Positions 41,756 to 53,569 of a stretch of DNA of 64,000 bases are shown here, one piece after another. Made by a program: the position numbers and the translations under genes. Each line of letters starts with the position of its first letter. Position 1 is the stretch's first letter. Origin of the DNA: Valencia hispanica (Eukaryota; Chordata; Actinopteri; Cyprinodontiformes; Valenciidae); assembly GCA_963556495.2 (NCBI GenBank), contig OY747702.1:56734786-56798785 (forward strand), written 5' to 3'. The notes beneath the pieces were generated by a model, which was given only the letters and a program-made list of their open reading frames with translations, was not told the DNA's origin and ran no database searches.

Positions 41756-42744
41756 CGATGGTTTAGACGGTAGGGCTGAAGGTATTATATTTATCATCAA
41801 ATTATGGAACGATCAGTCTACCAAAAGATATTAGGTTAGCATGTTCATGTGATGCTCTTAAGTCCACATTAAAGACTTATTTGTTTAATTTAGAGAATAA
41901 AAGTTTAATTTTATTAATTTTATTTTTGTTTTGAATTTTTGGAATTTAGATTTTTCTTTTCCATTTATTCTGTTTTAATTGTTTTGTAAATCAATTTGAT
42001 CTTGTGTTAGATTTATTTTATGTGCTCAGTTTATTAAAAATAAAAAACTCTTAATAGAAAGTATAAATAACGTTTACTATAACAACAAATGCATGATAAA
42101 TTGTAAAGAATAAATACATTAAAAAAGGTAAAGAAAAAACATTAAATCTAATAATAATATTAATGTCACAAAAAGATTAGCAAATTAAGGATGATATCAG
42201 CAGGTAATTTTTTTAGCCTCAGTGGGTAATACCTTGGAGACATAGGAAAGATTTATGCTCTAGTCTGCTGCTTCTAACCCCTACATAAAGCAATCTATAT
42301 GCGCTGAATGTGACAAGTTTAAATCTGCTCACCGGGAGTTGTCAAAAGCTGTTCTGGGAGACGTAAGTAACCATTTATTGAAGCATGAACAGAAAATGAC
42401 TCAGACTGAAAGGAAAATCTCCTTCTAAAGAAAAAACAATAGTATCAGCTCTTTCGGCTGCTCCCCTGCTGGTTAAGCATTAATTTCCATGACTGATATC
42501 TCTCCACAGCTCCAACCAGGTGTTCCTTTTTATAGTCGCGCCAGCAAAGCTTCAGTTTGAAACCGTGATGTTTCCTGAGAACAAACATGCTGTTTTAACA
42601 CAAAAAACTTTAAGTAAAACGGTGTTTGTTAAAGGGAGATGTTTTCAGTACGATTACTGCGGTGCCAACTGAAAGGTCAGGTTTCAGTGGTTGGCTTTTA
42701 ATTCTGACGTTTTTGTCCAGATGAAAACACTTCATCGGACTACA
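41756..42744. other. No gene; possible LINE-like scrap at 41,790-42,060
   Basis: IIFIIKLWNDQSTKRY and a later KTYLF-like string near 41,800-41,890 recall the LWN-LP...LKTYLF end of L2-type proteins, followed by a T-rich region and A-rich end at 42,037-42,060. Too weak to call. The rest shows nothing. Confidence 0.3.
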
Positions 42745-44006
42745 TAACTGACTGGCCACAGTATGTGAGGACACAGGGCTTTGTCTCCGACAGGCTGGTT
42801 CTGCAGTACGGGAACTCGACACTGCAGACTTCTCCATCAAATCCCCACGCTCCCACCTTCAGAAGTTCTCTGACGACTCTGCCATTGTTGGCCTCATCAC
42901 AGGTGAGGACAACTCAGAGTACAGACAGTGGTCTCTGGACTTTGTGGACTGGTGCCAGCAGAACCACCTCCAGATAAACGTGGGAAAAACCAAAGAGTTG
43001 GTGGTGGATTTCTGCAGGCGTAGACCCACCACACTGACACCTGTGAACATCCAGAGTGGACATTGAGATAGTGGACTCCTATAAGTACCTGGGTATTCAT
43101 CTGAACAATAAACTGGACTGGAGCCACAACACTGATGTTCTTTACAGGAAGGGTCAGAGCAGACTCTACCTGCTGAGGGGTCTGAGGTCTTATGGAGTCC
43201 AGGGAGCACCCCTAAAGACCCTCTTAGACTCTGTGGTGGCATTGGCCATCTTTTTTGGCGTAGTATGTTGGAGCAGCAGTTTATCTACAGCTGAGAGGAA
43301 GAGGTTGGACAGGCTCATCAAGAAGGCCAGCTCTGTTCTAGGATGTCCCCTGGACCCAGTGCAGGTGGTGGGAGACGTAAGGACTCTGGCCAAAATAACA
43401 TCACTGATGGACAGTCTCCCACCCCATGCTTGAAGATGTTGCTGAGCTGCAGAGCTCCTTCAGTGATAGACTGCTGCATCCTCGGTGCACGAAGGAGCTT
43501 TTTCATGGGTCCCTTCTCCCTGCTGCTGTTAGACTCTATAACCATCACTGCTCCCAACAAACCCCAAAAATGTTTACATCTCTGCTGTAATTTGCACTGA
43601 TTATCTCACCTAAAATAAAATTTCTGCTGCTGTTATTTGCACATCTCTGTTTGCACAGTTTATGTTTTTCACTTCTTGTAAATATGTTGTTTTTAATACA
43701 CAAATACACACATGCACATTCTGTAAATATTTTGAAATGATACTGCTCAGTTGTGCATTCCTCAAATCTGAGTATGCCATTTTTATTTTTAACAACTGCA
43801 CAGTACTTTAGTTGTGTTATTTTGTCCTTAATGTACATTATTATTCTTATTTATCTACTTTTTATATTGATTTCTTGTCTGAATCTAAATTATGTAATTA
43901 CCTGTCACTTTGCTGCTGTTACAGCTAAATCTCCCCATTGTGGGACAATAAATAACATTTCTATTCTATTCTATTCTATTCTATTCTATTCTATTCTATT
44001 CTATAC
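42745..44006 (+). mobile_element. Rex1 LINE, 3' half with (TTCTA)n tail
   Basis: Starts with QYVRTQGFVSDRLVLQYGNS, then an internal deletion removes the GTVLAPF-LFTLYT box, and it resumes DFSIKSP...LQKFSDDSAIVGLITGED (catalytic S-D-D), WCQQNHLQINVGKTKELVVD, frameshift near 43,060, then YKYLGIHLNNKLDWSHNTDV, QSRLYLLRGLRSYG, CWSSSLSTAERKRLDRLIKK and ASSVLGCPLDPV. The 3' end GGGACAATAAATAACATTTC leads to the (CTATT)n tail 43,960-44,004. A different Rex1 subfamily from the 19-23 kb copy. Confidence 0.85.
43960..44004 (+). repeat. (CTATT)n microsatellite, Rex1 tail
   Basis: Nine pentanucleotide units in register immediately after the Rex1 3' end. Confidence 0.9.
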
Positions 44007-44874
44007 ACACAGACTGATGTTTTCAAGCCGTTCTTTCTGTTAATTATGATGATTTTGACATGACATTTCAGATTACAGTATTACATCATACCAGTAAAGA
44101 ACATTTGAATACAGAAATATGGGCATAGTGAAAATTATGTTTAACATTTTAAGGTTTGTCAGGCCAATTTTTCCTCTATGTTTTCTTAATTCCTGTGCTT
44201 GTCAGCCATGTAATAATGAGAACAACATGTACCAAGCACCCTATAATGACTCGTTTTAATTTTTCTACGAACACGATAAAGTTATTATTCTCAAAATGAT
44301 CCAAAACTCAAAATTGGAGTCACATCTCCATTGTTCTGTTCTGGAAGCAATCTGCCAAGCAGGCTTCATCCTCCCTTTCAGCCTCTATAGATAGTTACAG
44401 ATTATTTTGCAAGTTCAAGTGGTCTCCTCTGTTCTCAGTAAGATGTTCCCTCTTATCCTAGAGGATACATGTAAGTAGGTTCAGTCCAACCCTTTTTTTT
44501 GTGACTGGCTGATTGGAACTGATTTGGCTTTCTTCTGAGGCTCCCCATTTCATGTTCCTGCTCGCTCTTATTCTTTGATCTGCTGGTATCCACAACTTGT
44601 AGGTATCACTGCAGAAGGATTCTCTGCTTCACGCTCCTGAGGTTAGCTGATCCTGGTTTGTCTGTAGTTATCACACTTCTCTCGTTTCTGATGTTATGAT
44701 TTACAGAAATAGAGAATAAAGCCCTGAGTTGAGTGGGTAACTGGCCTCAGCTGAAAAACCTAAAGTTTCTAAAATAATGGAATTTAATAGATGTTAAAAC
44801 TCAGCTGCTGGTAAAGAGAAAAAGTTATTCAATAGGAAGATGAGAGGGTGAAGGAGGGGGTCAACAAGTGTGAC
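44007..44874. other. No feature seen
   Basis: Nothing recognised. Confidence 0.4.
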
Positions 44875-45870
44875 GTACAAATGTATTTACCCCCGTTTAC
44901 TCTGATACCTCTAAAGTGCAACAAATTTCCTTCAGAATTAAAGACCTCGAAGGTTCTTTAGAGAACATCAGAGAACAATCAAAATCATAGAGACGAAGGA
45001 ACCCAACAGACGGGTCAGGGAGGAGGTTCTGGTTCAGTTTAAAGCAGGGTTGGGTTCTACAACTACATCCCCAGCTCTAAACGTCTCCCAGTGCTCTGTT
45101 CAATCCATTATCTGAACATGGAGAGAAGATGGACCAGCTGCAGACCTACCAAGACATGGACGTCCACCGAGACTGACAGGCTGGACAAGGAAGGCATTAA
45201 CTAGAGAAGCAGCCAAGATCTCTGTGGTAACAGTGGAGGAAGAAGCTGCAAGAAGAAAGCCAGAAGAAGTCCTGTTTGCAGCCATGTAGGAGACACAGGA
45301 AACACGTGGGAAAAGGTTATCTGTTTAGATAATGATAAAAGGAATCGCAGTGAATACGCCTCTCCAGTGAAACATGGTGGGGGAAGAGTCATGCTGTGGG
45401 AAATATGGATGGAGCAAAATCCAGGACAATCCTGGAAGAAAACCTGTTAGAGGCAGCAGACGACCTGAGACTGGGGCGGAGGTCCACCTTCCAACAGGTC
45501 AGCCACCCTGAACATACAGCCAGAGATACTATGGGATGGTTTAGATCAGATTTTTGGGTCAGAATGGCCTAGTCAAAGTCCAGACCTGAATCCAAATGAG
45601 AATCTGTGGCAAGACTTGAAAACTGATGTTCTCAGATGTTCTCCATCCAGTCTGAGTGAGCTGGAGCTGTTTCAGTCTGTAGCTGCTGGAGAAGAATCCA
45701 GATAATTGTGGATCAATAAAGTATCTAATTCTGGGCTGAATACAAGTGCACACCACGCTTTTCAGATTTTAATAGAATTTTCTTTGCAGTAATCTTCTTT
45801 GTTCTGTCACATAAAATCCCAATATAATACATTGACATATTAAAGGTTATGAATACGTCTGGAAGCGACT
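44875..45870 (+). mobile_element. Tc1/mariner element, family A (best copy)
   Basis: Follows the family through AGAACATCAGAGAACAATCA, the DNA-binding region (QVREEVLVQFKAGLGSTTTS), the PRHGRPPRLTGWTRKALTRE link, a GGTGGGGGAAGAGTCATGCT (VMLW) box and, at 45,566-45,640, [20 protein letters not shown]. The 3' terminus TGTCACATAAAATCCCAATA matches the 3.8 kb end. The frame is broken by stops and deletions, including the loss of the first catalytic region. Left terminal repeat missing. Confidence 0.8.
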
Positions 45871-48135
45871 CTGTAAAAAGATCAATTAAATAAATCCAAT
45901 GCTTTATTTTTATTGTATGTAACAACAAATTGTTCCCTCAGGTTTGACCCAACAGACTGAAAACCACTGAAAACTCCATCTGATGCAGACCAATTGTCCG
46001 GATTTTACATGACCTTGTTTAATTCGCTGTTCTGTTCCTCCTCCTCCTTCTCTGGTAGGAGTCCAAGAGAGGCTGTGCACTCCAATTAGCCTGATTGCTA
46101 CAGACACTGATAAATAAAGACCTTCAGTGGAAAGTTCAACAGTAAGCTGACATGCAGCAGTTTTTCTCTGTGCTAGCTGAATAACTCACGGTGAGATCAA
46201 TAGTGGAGGGCCTTCCTACATGAGGCGAGACTCATTCAAACTCCCCCTAAAGAGCCATTATTTACTGCGTTCATGCTGGGACAAATGAAGTCAGCATGGG
46301 CCCATTACTGTGTAATTAGAGAAAAGAACGAGACAAATATTTAACAACACAAGCCTTTTTGCTCATTACATCAACTTCAGGAAGGAGATTATAATGATTT
46401 CCAACTTGAAATGTGAAGATCAGGAAGAAAAAAGAAGGTAAAAAAGAAGGCTGCTGCTTAAAGAAACACAGGAATACGTCATTCTTTTTTAAAAGCAGGA
46501 ACATTATTTTGTCACTGATATGATGTTGGAAGTCAACCTAAATTTTGAGGTAGATGTCAATAAAATTCCCAATTATTTATTTTTCACTATATTTGCCAAA
46601 AAAAGCTACAAAATCTCATTATTGGGATCAATATAGAACTTGTCTGTTTTAATAGTCAGCAAACTGCAGGTCTAATAAAAAACCAGGAGGATCTTAATAA
46701 CATTGCATCTCCTTTAGTGTCTCTTAATTGCTGTAGGGAATCTTGAAGTTATCCTTTTATCCAGATGTTAGCCTCCTGAGCAGTTTTCCTGCAGCTGTGC
46801 AACATTGCTACCCAAGCAACTTTATGTCGGGAAAATAATTCCTGCAATTGTTGCATCAGTGCTCGGCCTTTGCAGCTCCTTTGTTGCTGGACACTCATGT
46901 TTCAATGGGAGACCTTCAGCTGGAGATTCCCCGCCCTAGCTCCTGTAACTAGAGAGCTGAGAGATCCTTGGAAGAACAGGGTGGAAGATGAGTGACTGGC
47001 AGGACAAACAGGAGGAAATGTACAAACAGGAGGAAATGGTTTACCTGAACAAGATAGTTTCCCAGGATTTCCCCTTCAGAGGTTCAGCCCTTGCTTGACT
47101 GGAATGCCAGAAGTTCTGACAGCGCTAGAGAGGAGATTGTCAGTTAACTGGGGATCGTCTCACCCGTACAGATAGAGGGAACTCTATAAGGTGGAAATTG
47201 AAAAGATCCCATTGTCAGTAATAGTAGTAATTCAGTGGTCGAGTAAACAGTCCAGGTGGGCAACAGAGAGAGGGCAATGAGGCAGAACAAATCAAATATC
47301 TGGGAGGCTTTGATGATGCCGCTTTTAAATTTAAGAAGGTATAAATTAGTCATTTCAAATCTGCCTCAGCCTCATTGCTTGAGGGCCAAATGAAAAAATG
47401 AAAAACTAATAATAATCTGCAGTCGGGGGCTACACAAAATCATTCCAAGAGACGCAAATGGGCCCCATACTGTACTTTGGACATCCCTGCTTCGTATGGT
47501 GGTGAGAAGATGTTACCAGTGATCAGCGCTGGACTGGAACAAAATAATCCGAGATTTTGAGCACAGTTGAGTACTTACTCAGAGAAATCACCTGAGCAAA
47601 CAATGAACAAAGAATTAAAAAAATATGAAACAGAGGAACAAATATGGATGTTAAAATTGAGAAATGACAAATTGCAATTTAGTAATGTTTCAACAGAAGA
47701 TTGACAGCATCTTATAAGAGTGGGAGCCAGGTTAAGCCTGGAAGAAAACAGCTTTTTGTGCAAACAATACCTCATTCTTTTTTGTATTTTACCTAGTGTC
47801 TCATACATTAAGATCTATTAAGATTCACTAAATCTAATTCATTCTAATAGAATCCTTTTCTGTGCATCACGTTAGATTCAAAACCTTTGGACTCTTTGGA
47901 CTTTGTGCAAAGACAATTCAACAAAATCAGCTTTTTCAACTGCTCACTCTTCACAGCTAGCCTGTCAATGACCATGTCAGGAGTTCCCAGATAAGGAGAT
48001 CACAAAAAAAACTTGTTACAATAATATCATAATACAGACAAACATAAACCAGTTAAAAATAGAATGTGATAAATCTAATCTATGTAATAAATCTGTATTG
48101 TTTTTAAGTACAAAAACCATGGCCCAATACTCATA
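45871..48135. other. No gene; possible hAT terminus at 47,365-47,495
   Basis: At 47,385-47,495 GAGGGCCAAATG, GGGGGCTACACAAAATCATT and ACTTTGGACATCCCTG recall a common fish hAT family end ('...CTTTGGACACCCCTG'). Elsewhere AT-rich DNA without recognisable features. Confidence 0.35.
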
Positions 48136-48540
48136 TTGATGATACCGTTTCACACTGCAATCATGGAGTCCATCTTCACCCCCTCCATCACCGTGCGGTA
48201 TGCTGGAGCTCCCATCAGGGACAAACAGAGACTGCAGCATGTTGTATGTTCTGCTGAGAAGGACTCCCATCTCTACAGGACCCTGAACACCTCCAGGACA
48301 GTTGGGCGTGCAGGTCAGATCACAGCCGACCCTTCTCACCCTGGACACAGACTTTCTGACCTGCTCCCCTCAGGCACATTTGGACCAGAACCTCTCGACA
48401 TAAGAACAGTTTCTTCCCCTCTGCTGTTGGACTCATGAACAATAATCTCTAAGACTGTTCCCTTTACCCACTCTGTTTCAGTCTCCTGACCCTGGGTTGT
48501 GTTTTTGCACCTGTGTGGTTTTGCACTGATCATAACCTTA
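48136..48540 (+). mobile_element. Non-LTR retrotransposon 3' fragment
   Basis: Encodes MESIFTPSITVRYAGAPIRD, KQRLQHVVCSAEK, then GRAGQITADPSHPGHRLSDL and LPSGTF..., the C-terminal tail of a fish LINE family whose proteins end with 'SHPGH-LF-LLPSGRR'. Probably Rex1-related. One or two frameshifts and a stop at 48,436. Confidence 0.7.
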
Positions 48541-51236
48541 ACTCATGAATATACGAATTAATCTGTTCATCCCATTTAATTTTTTATTTTTATTTATTGC
48601 ATGCTTAAAAGTGTTTATTTTATGTTTGCACAAATTACCGCAGCAATTTCCTAATGTTTCCACGTTTCTATATTCTGGTTCTGACCATAGTTATACCTCA
48701 ACGGCCCCATTTCCCCAGAGAAATTAGCCAAGGTTCACAAGAACAGTTAATCATAAAAATATTTTAAATTTAATGAAAATTTTCCACATTAAAGAATACA
48801 GATAATTAATGTCCACAAGGGTTTGGAACGGGCAGCTCTACGCTTCTGTACTACGGAAATGTGGAGCTGCCACCCAGGTGAAATGAAAATAGAGCTATAT
48901 CATGTTATAACATGAAAACTTTATTATTCCAACAATATAACTCTTTTGTTCGTACAATATACTATCAGGTTCTTACAATATAATTTTCACATTCTAACAA
49001 TTACATGTTCATCACATTATGACAAAAAAGGTTTATTGTACTTACAATAAAAATATTATATTGTTAGAAAAAATATATATATTATATAAATATAAACATT
49101 AAAAGTATATTGTTCAATATTTCCACCCCCCAAATAAAAATGTATTACATATGTATTTACTTTTAACTCCATTACACTTTGCTAATCAGCAGCATCTTCT
49201 CCTGGCAAATCCTGTTTTGATTAAATATAAGTTATATATACAAGCGTAGATGGTTAATGATCAATACTAGCCTAATCTTTGGTTTTCGCGCAAACATTTT
49301 TGCTCTGTTGGGCAATAGTTTGCTCTGCTAAAACAAAAAAAAAGAAAACAAAGCTGCATAGCGCACTGACTATAATCTACTTAACTGACTAAAATAAGAA
49401 AATGAAATTACTAAAGCACTAAGATCACAATCAGTGATCATACCTAATTGGCTGGGCTGGACGTTGGCACATTAATTAGTAAAAAAGAAAAAAAGGTTAT
49501 TGAACAAATAGCAAGTATAGAAAATTGGAAAAGATCAACTACACAGAGGGATTCAACACTAACAGCCAGGGGTGTTATAGAAATGGTCACAGTTCCGTGT
49601 TGTTTTGGTTTGTGTTTGGTTAGCTCCTTATAGTTTAAGTATTTTGGTGGTTGTTTTTTTAATTTCTTGTATATTATTCTTCCGTCTTCCCTTTGTGTGT
49701 TTATGCTTGTATTTTCTTAGGTTAGTTATGGTTCTTTCTGTCTGTTCCTCCCTGTGTCTCTGCTTTGTTGATATTTTCACCTTTCCTCAGCCTGCCAGCT
49801 TGCTCCCCCTTCCCAGCCAGCTCACATGTTCTAATTGTTCCCTGCTTTCCCTCTCCCATGAGTCCCCATTTACCTCCAATTGCTCTCTCTGGTTCTCTCT
49901 GTCATTTCTCACTCCCTCCTCAGTATTTAGTTCACTTTCAGTCACACCTCGCTGGATCCTCCATCTTTTACCCCATTGTTATTCTGGGTGCATTCAAGTA
50001 TTTCCATGTAATTTCTTTTCCAGTGTATTTAGTTCATTAGACTTTTTATCTTTTCATCATCCACAATTCACTGTTTTTGTGTCCTCTTTCCTTGCTAATC
50101 ATGACGTAAATACTGTACACGCAAAATTGTACATATATGAATTGTTTTGAGAGCACTTTTGTTAATAGTCTGATATGTATTTTATGTATAGTTAAACATG
50201 TTTTTGGGGGGATTCTAAAAAGAACAAAATACATTTTTGGAGGGAAAATCCCTGAATATATGGTTAATAACAAACCTGCTAAACTCTTTCCAAAGCCAAT
50301 GTGTGAAAGAGCTGTACCAGAAAAGATTTGTCACGTTTTCTTGATGATTCACACTGGAACTGTTTTTAACATTTATGCCTCTTTTAAATTTCACTATATA
50401 GCGCTTGGCGGGGTTGAAAATGGGACGCAATGTAGTTTGTCCGCGTGGCGTTGCCGTAGTGTGACGCTTTTGGCAAGCGCAGGGCCCCTCGAGCACATCT
50501 GGTACTTACCCCCAAATCACCACAAATTACTGGATGGCCAGTCCAGCTGTGCCAGTGATCCTGATAAGCAGCACACATCTAATAACAGGCCTCACAACTG
50601 TATAAAGTCTGGGGCACATTGTAGTTTACATCATTTTAGTTTACATCATTTTAGTTTACATCACTGAAGCTGTGTTGTGCAGCATTCCAAAGCCAAAGAA
50701 AGAGGCTGAAAGGTGGCGTTTTTTCTTGTGTTTGCAGTGTTTTTAATATATTTGCTGCTGCTGGCAGCTTCATAATCACAGGAGTAACAGAGTGAACAAC
50801 AGCAGAGATGCGGGCAGTGGATCAGTGGTCGTGATTATTGTCACTCTGATGCACGCTGGCTTGATCAAAGTGGAAACGCTCAGCTGTGTTTTTCTGCCTT
50901 TTCACTCGTGTTTGGTCGATTTCTTTGTATCCATGACAACACATTGTCCAATGTGGTCCTAATATTTAATTACAGTAGGCAAGTGAAGAACAAAAGCAGA
51001 TTTTTGAGTTGTAGAAAAATCTCCAGCAGATGAAGGTTATCTGGAAGTCATCTATTTAAGAAAAGGGGAATCATCTGTTTCACCTTTTAACTGGAAGGTC
51101 CTGGACTTCACGTTGTTGCTAATAAAATATGTTTTTCTGTCTGATGAACTGTTTTATCATTGTTGTTTTCAAGCATACAGATGGAGAAATGGGAACAATT
51201 TGCGTCTTGGAGGCAGTCTGCTGGTGTCAAAGTGTC
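48541..51236. other. No gene; AT-rich repeat-like and pyrimidine-rich parts
   Basis: 48,900-49,090 repeats ACAATATA-like words (TCCAACAATATAAC, CGTACAATATAC, TTACAATATAAT) and may be a MITE. 49,600-50,060 is strongly pyrimidine-rich, open for 181 codons on the plus strand only because of that bias; such tracts also occur in fish LTRs. 50,400-50,510 is GC-richer but unidentified. Confidence 0.35.
50622..50666 (+). repeat. Tandem repeat, nearly three 16-bp units
   Basis: TAGTTTACATCATTTT starts at 50,622, 50,638 and 50,654; the last unit is diverged at its end. Confidence 0.8.
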
Positions 51237-52088
51237 TCAAGGTTCAACTTTAATTTCTTCTTTACCAAAAGACAAACAAGATAGATTATTGGTAACTACA
51301 TTTGCAGATTAGCTATATGTCCCTCAGAGCTAAATATTTCGCTTCGAGCTTGTTAACATTCAACATAAAGATTTATTCTCCTTCTGTGTGCCCATAAAGA
51401 AAACTGAAGTTTCAATCATTGGTCCTGAAGACAAGAGAGAGATTATTTACCAACTCTGCAAAATTTTAAACCTTCTCACATTTTCATTCCTCATATCAAA
51501 AATACAACTCAAATAGGATTTGATCTTTTTTTTTTAAATTGACAGAGTCCACCCATTGTTCTCTCTTGCCAGCACAGAGGTGTTGATGCATGCTTTTTAT
51601 TTTTAGCATATTAGATTATTGTAATGCGCTGCTCTCTGGTCTTCCTAAAAAGAATATTTCTAGTCTACAACTACTCCAGAGCTCAGCTGCATATGTGCTG
51701 ACGAGGACCAGGGGACGGGAACACATTACACCAGTTTTAACGTTTTTGTATTGGCTCCCTGTGCATATTAGGATCAGTTTCAAGGTTCTTTTATTAGTTT
51801 ATAAATGTCTTAATGCTCTTGGTCCATCTAATTTATTCGACCTTCTTATGAAGTATGAGCCCTGACGGTCCCTGAGGTTCTCTGGTACTGGTCTTTTAGT
51901 TGTTCCACGAGTCAGAACGGAACAGCCTCAGGGCTGAAGAAACAGCTGATTTTTTTTAAAAAGAAGCTCAAGACCTACTTTTATAGCTTGGCTTACAATT
52001 GAGTTATCTTATTTATCTCATTTTTATTTCCTATCTTATCTTATTCTTTTATTATTGTTTTTATTTTCAAATATTATTTTTTTATCTA

Positions 52089-52129
<41 letters not shown>

Positions 52130-52605
52130 TTATTTTATTTCTTCTTCTTATTATTATTATTATTAATTACTGTTACTGTTTTATATAGACTAACTCCAGT
52201 GTTTCCTTCATGGGGATCCTTCTTGCTGGGAGCCCTGCCAGTTTAGCCATGGAGGTCATGGCTGTCATTGGGATCTCTTTCATCCTGGTGGGCGGGGCTT
52301 TGTACTGCAGCCTTATGGCTGTGCTGTGAATACCTGCCTGCCCTGATCATGACGGTCCCTGTGGTGACTCTTCTGTGGCTGTAGGGTGGCTTCCAAATAT
52401 TGTTTTCTAACAGTGGTATAATTTTAGATGTTTATTTTTATTGTATGTTCACTTAAAGAGATAGGAACAGATTTAGCAGTGTTTTTGCAGTGAAGGGATG
52501 GGGTGTGTATGTGTCGTGTGCGTTCTGACAGTTTAACTGGTTGTATATGATTTAACTTTTCCCCTTTAGATAAATAAAGTAGCTTTCAATTGACTTGAAT
52601 CTGGA
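51237..52605 (+). mobile_element. L2-D LINE, 5'-truncated 3' end
   Basis: Fragments KKTEVSIIGPEDKREI, a gap, then [60 protein letters not shown] and [20 protein letters not shown], typical L2-clade C-terminus; then GTGCCTGAGGTTCTCTGG-like and KKKLKTYFYSLAYN remnants. The 3' end is about TAGATAAATAAAGTAGCTTT at 52,568-52,590. Microsatellites (AT)n and (TTA)n lie inside its 3' untranslated part. A fourth L2 type. Confidence 0.75.
52092..52124. repeat. (AT)n microsatellite
   Basis: About 16 AT units, followed by T-rich and (TTA)n sequence at 52,147-52,165. Confidence 0.9.
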
Positions 52606-53309
52606 GAGAAGACTGGGACAGAATACCACAAAAGAGCAGAGCAAAGCTTTCAGAGACCAAAGATTTAAACTTGTGATTACCGTGCTTCAATAAGCTATCG
52701 ACCAAGGTGGTGAACACATTTTTACATGTGTGTATTTAAACAAAAAAGTTAGACTTTTTTACTTTATCATTGTGTGATAATGTGTGCAAAGATAAGCGTA
52801 AAGGAATTTATTCTAACAGAGAACTTAAACAAGGAAAGGAACATTTAAAAAAAATCATTTCAATTTATTACTATTTTAGGGGTTTTTCTTTGCTCCCTTT
52901 GTTTGCTATTTTAGGGTTTTATTTGCTCATACCTGGGTAGGATTCCTTCCCCTCCATCCAGTTCTCAGCAGCAGTTGATCATGCTCCACAACATCTCCCA
53001 TAATCCTTTGCTCTGCTTCCATTTGATGTCATCTTTTCCCGGGGATTAACACAGGTACCCTGAGGGGTTGTGATAAGCACAGCTTCTTAGAACAGCCTGG
53101 TCAATAAAAAACAGAATCAGGATCCTTAAAAGTTTCACTTACACACACACGCACACACATGCACGCAAACACACACAGACCAAGCGCAGGCCAGCAGGCA
53201 GGCGTACAAATACACACAACAGCAAAGTCCATCTAGGAGGACTGAAAATGACGACCTCCAAATTTGTTGTATTTAGAGCTCAGAAGGATCTTTGGCCAAC
53301 ATGCAAAAA

Positions 53310-53371
<62 letters not shown>

Positions 53372-53569
53372 GCTTTTGAATGTTGGCTGTGTTGGGCATT
53401 AAATAAAACTGAAATAAACAGTTTGCTCCTTTCACTGCAGTTGTATCTGTCAGTTGTTTAACATTAAAACCATCCAGCAAGAGTAAGGTAGCTGTTTGGT
53501 TTCACTGGATCAGAACAATATTCAGGGTGCGATAGACGTGTGGGTGGCAGTGTTGGTTGGTACTCTGTG
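52606..53569. other. No gene; CA-rich patch and poly-A/(TA)n
   Basis: A CA-rich microsatellite-like patch lies at 53,139-53,182. Otherwise nothing besides the A/(TA) tract listed separately. Confidence 0.4.
53305..53367 (+). repeat. Poly-A (23) joined to (TA)20
   Basis: An uninterrupted A-run followed directly by alternating TA. No retroelement 3' end could be recognised immediately upstream, so the A-run need not be a retroposon tail. Confidence 0.88.

Noticed and set aside
45100..45680. Possibly active Tc1 transposase
   Set aside because: Stops, frameshifts and loss of catalytic segments in every family-A copy.
49605..50150. 181-codon frame rich in S, L, F and P
   Set aside because: Open because the plus strand is pyrimidine-rich; no domain, start context or splice signals.
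53305..53367. Poly-A as a retroposon tail or promoter TATA region
   Set aside because: No recognisable LINE or processed gene end immediately upstream, and (TA)20 is a plain microsatellite.
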